From the NCBI GenBank assembly GCA_034429475.1, contig DAOUGD010000237.1, positions 1-50,523 of the forward strand: a stretch of 50,523 bases of DNA. The letters are read 5' to 3'. A model generated the notes under the pieces. That model had not been told where the DNA came from and searched no databases. It worked only from the letters and a program-made list of their open reading frames with translations. Below are positions 49,729 to 50,523 of the stretch, piece after piece. The stretch is from JAKQHY01 sp034429475. GTDB taxonomy: Bacteria > Chloroflexota > Anaerolineae > B4-G1 > SLSP01. The position numbers were made by a program, and so were the translations under genes. Numbering within the stretch: the first letter of the stretch is position 1; every line of letters begins with the position of its first letter.

Positions 49729-50523
49729 ACGACCTCCTCATCCACCAACGCACATCGGGGACGGCCTTGCGCGAAATCTTCGGGACGTTGCGCAGCATCT
49801 ATACCGGTCTGCGCCTTGAGAAATGCCCGGTAAGACTCCCACTCCCACAACGCCTCGTTGACCACCCACACGTCCGGGCGCAGTCCCCGCCCCGCTTGAG
49901 CGTACCACAGGGTAAACGTTTCCTGATCCCCCTTGACGAGCAGCACCGCGTCCGGCGGTGCCTGCGCCAGCGTGGCGTCCAGCCACACGTCCGCCGCGCG
50001 ATCCGCGTGCAAATCCAACGATCCCCAATGCCACAACAGCAACGCCAAAGGCAGACCGAATCCGAGCCAGCGCGGCAGCCCGCGCCGGATGACCGCCTCC
50101 AGTCCCAGCCCCACCAACAGCGCGAGCAAGGGTAGGCCGGACGTCAAGTAGACCAACGAATCCGGTGTGTTGTAGCCCATCGCATACACACTCAGCACGC
50201 CCAACGCGCCAAGCAAGCCCGCCGCCGCCCAACGATGGCGCCGCCACAGCCAGAGCGTTCCGCCGCTCGCCAGCAACGCGCCCACCGGCGTGAATTGCCG
50301 GGCCAGCAACGCCGCCCACGCCAACACCCGGCGCGGCCAATCGCCCAACGGCAGCGCGAAGGCATAGCCCCAATACATCCGCCCGCCGACGAACTCCCAC
50401 CAACCGGCCGGCGTGCGCAAATCCCCCCAGGGCTGCGGCCACGACCCGGAGAGGGGCAGCAGGGCGTAGGGGAGGAGACCGGCGGCGAAGCCGAGGAAAA
50501 GGAGGGGGAGAGGGGGAGAGGGG
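49719..50523 (-). CDS. DUF2723 membrane protein, start beyond the window
   Basis: This is the C-terminal part (about 267 residues seen) of a DUF2723 protein, a GT-C-like family. The blocks LLPYALLPLSGSWPQPWGDL and GWWEFVGGRMYWGYA match the family's loop, where YLPLR-NWGDP-x-T-x-x-GF is typical. Several membrane spans follow, then a soluble tail with LLVKGDQETFTLWYAQAG. The frame stays open to the right edge, so the start lies outside. A C/T-rich run at the edge (50500-50523) is read as Pro, Leu and Ser residues. It may transfer sugars on the outer face of the membrane. The stop overlaps the DUF4012 gene by ten bases. Confidence 0.8.
   Translation of the reverse strand, partial: PSPPLPLLFLGFAAGLLPYALLPLSGSWPQPWGDLRTPAGWWEFVGGRMYWGYAFALPLGDWPRRVLAWAALLARQFTPVGALLASGGTLWLWRRHRWAAAGLLGALGVLSVYAMGYNTPDSLVYLTSGLPLLALLVGLGLEAVIRRGLPRWLGFGLPLALLLWHWGSLDLHADRAADVWLDATLAQAPPDAVLLVKGDQETFTLWYAQAGRGLRPDVWVVNEALWEWESYRAFLKAQTGIDAAQRPEDFAQGRPRCALVDEEVVCY

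Overview
The window looks like a chromosomal segment of a Chloroflexota bacterium (Anaerolineae-like). This is inferred from a Ser/Thr kinase fused to a formylglycine-enzyme-like domain, secreted proteins ending in a short tail of the form [YH]-[IL]-P-x-[ALVI]-x-R, DUF4012 and DUF2723 proteins, a very glycosyltransferase-rich operon and a mostly 60-65% G+C composition. No rRNA or tRNA gene was seen, so the placement is tentative.

Layout. (1) 1-6.7 kb, minus strand: a cytosolic kinase/FGE-like protein, a secreted protein with about 20 leucine-rich repeats, and a SEC-C protein. (2) 6.7-11.4 kb, minus strand: a ruined defence region. It holds a type I restriction-modification locus with an hsdM that lacks its catalytic NPPF segment, no hsdS, and an hsdR reduced to its nuclease domain and joined to a broken DUF45 metallopeptidase. 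A RAYT transposase with seven copies of a 28-bp palindrome sits in it, followed by a small unknown gene and a CHAT-protease pseudogene carrying the last residues of a WD40-type protein. (3) 11.5-13.3 kb, plus strand: a two-gene signalling unit, a GAF protein and a receiver-histidine kinase, with a good promoter and a strong bidirectional terminator. (4) 13.4-50.5 kb, minus strand: one uninterrupted surface-glycan gene train that runs off the right edge.

The train contains a partial DUF2723 membrane protein, a DUF4012 protein, a Pro/Thr-rich anchored surface protein and a Wzt-type ABC ATPase with a carbohydrate-binding tail. It also contains at least nine glycosyltransferase genes, several of them fusions; three polytopic GT-C-like proteins; a sugar-nucleotide epimerase; a DUF4214-methyltransferase; and two large secreted proteins (FG-GAP/BACON, and a GH99-like domain between beta-helices). 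Small coiled-coil proteins in the train share one module. Most junctions overlap by 4-14 bases or are separated by under 30 bases, which suggests one translationally coupled operon that makes and exports a polysaccharide or glycosylates secreted proteins.

The points most worth a second look are the module shared by the small proteins and one GT2 enzyme, the common C-terminal tail of the secreted proteins, the duplicated glycosyltransferase cassette, and the palindrome-riddled collapsed restriction locus.
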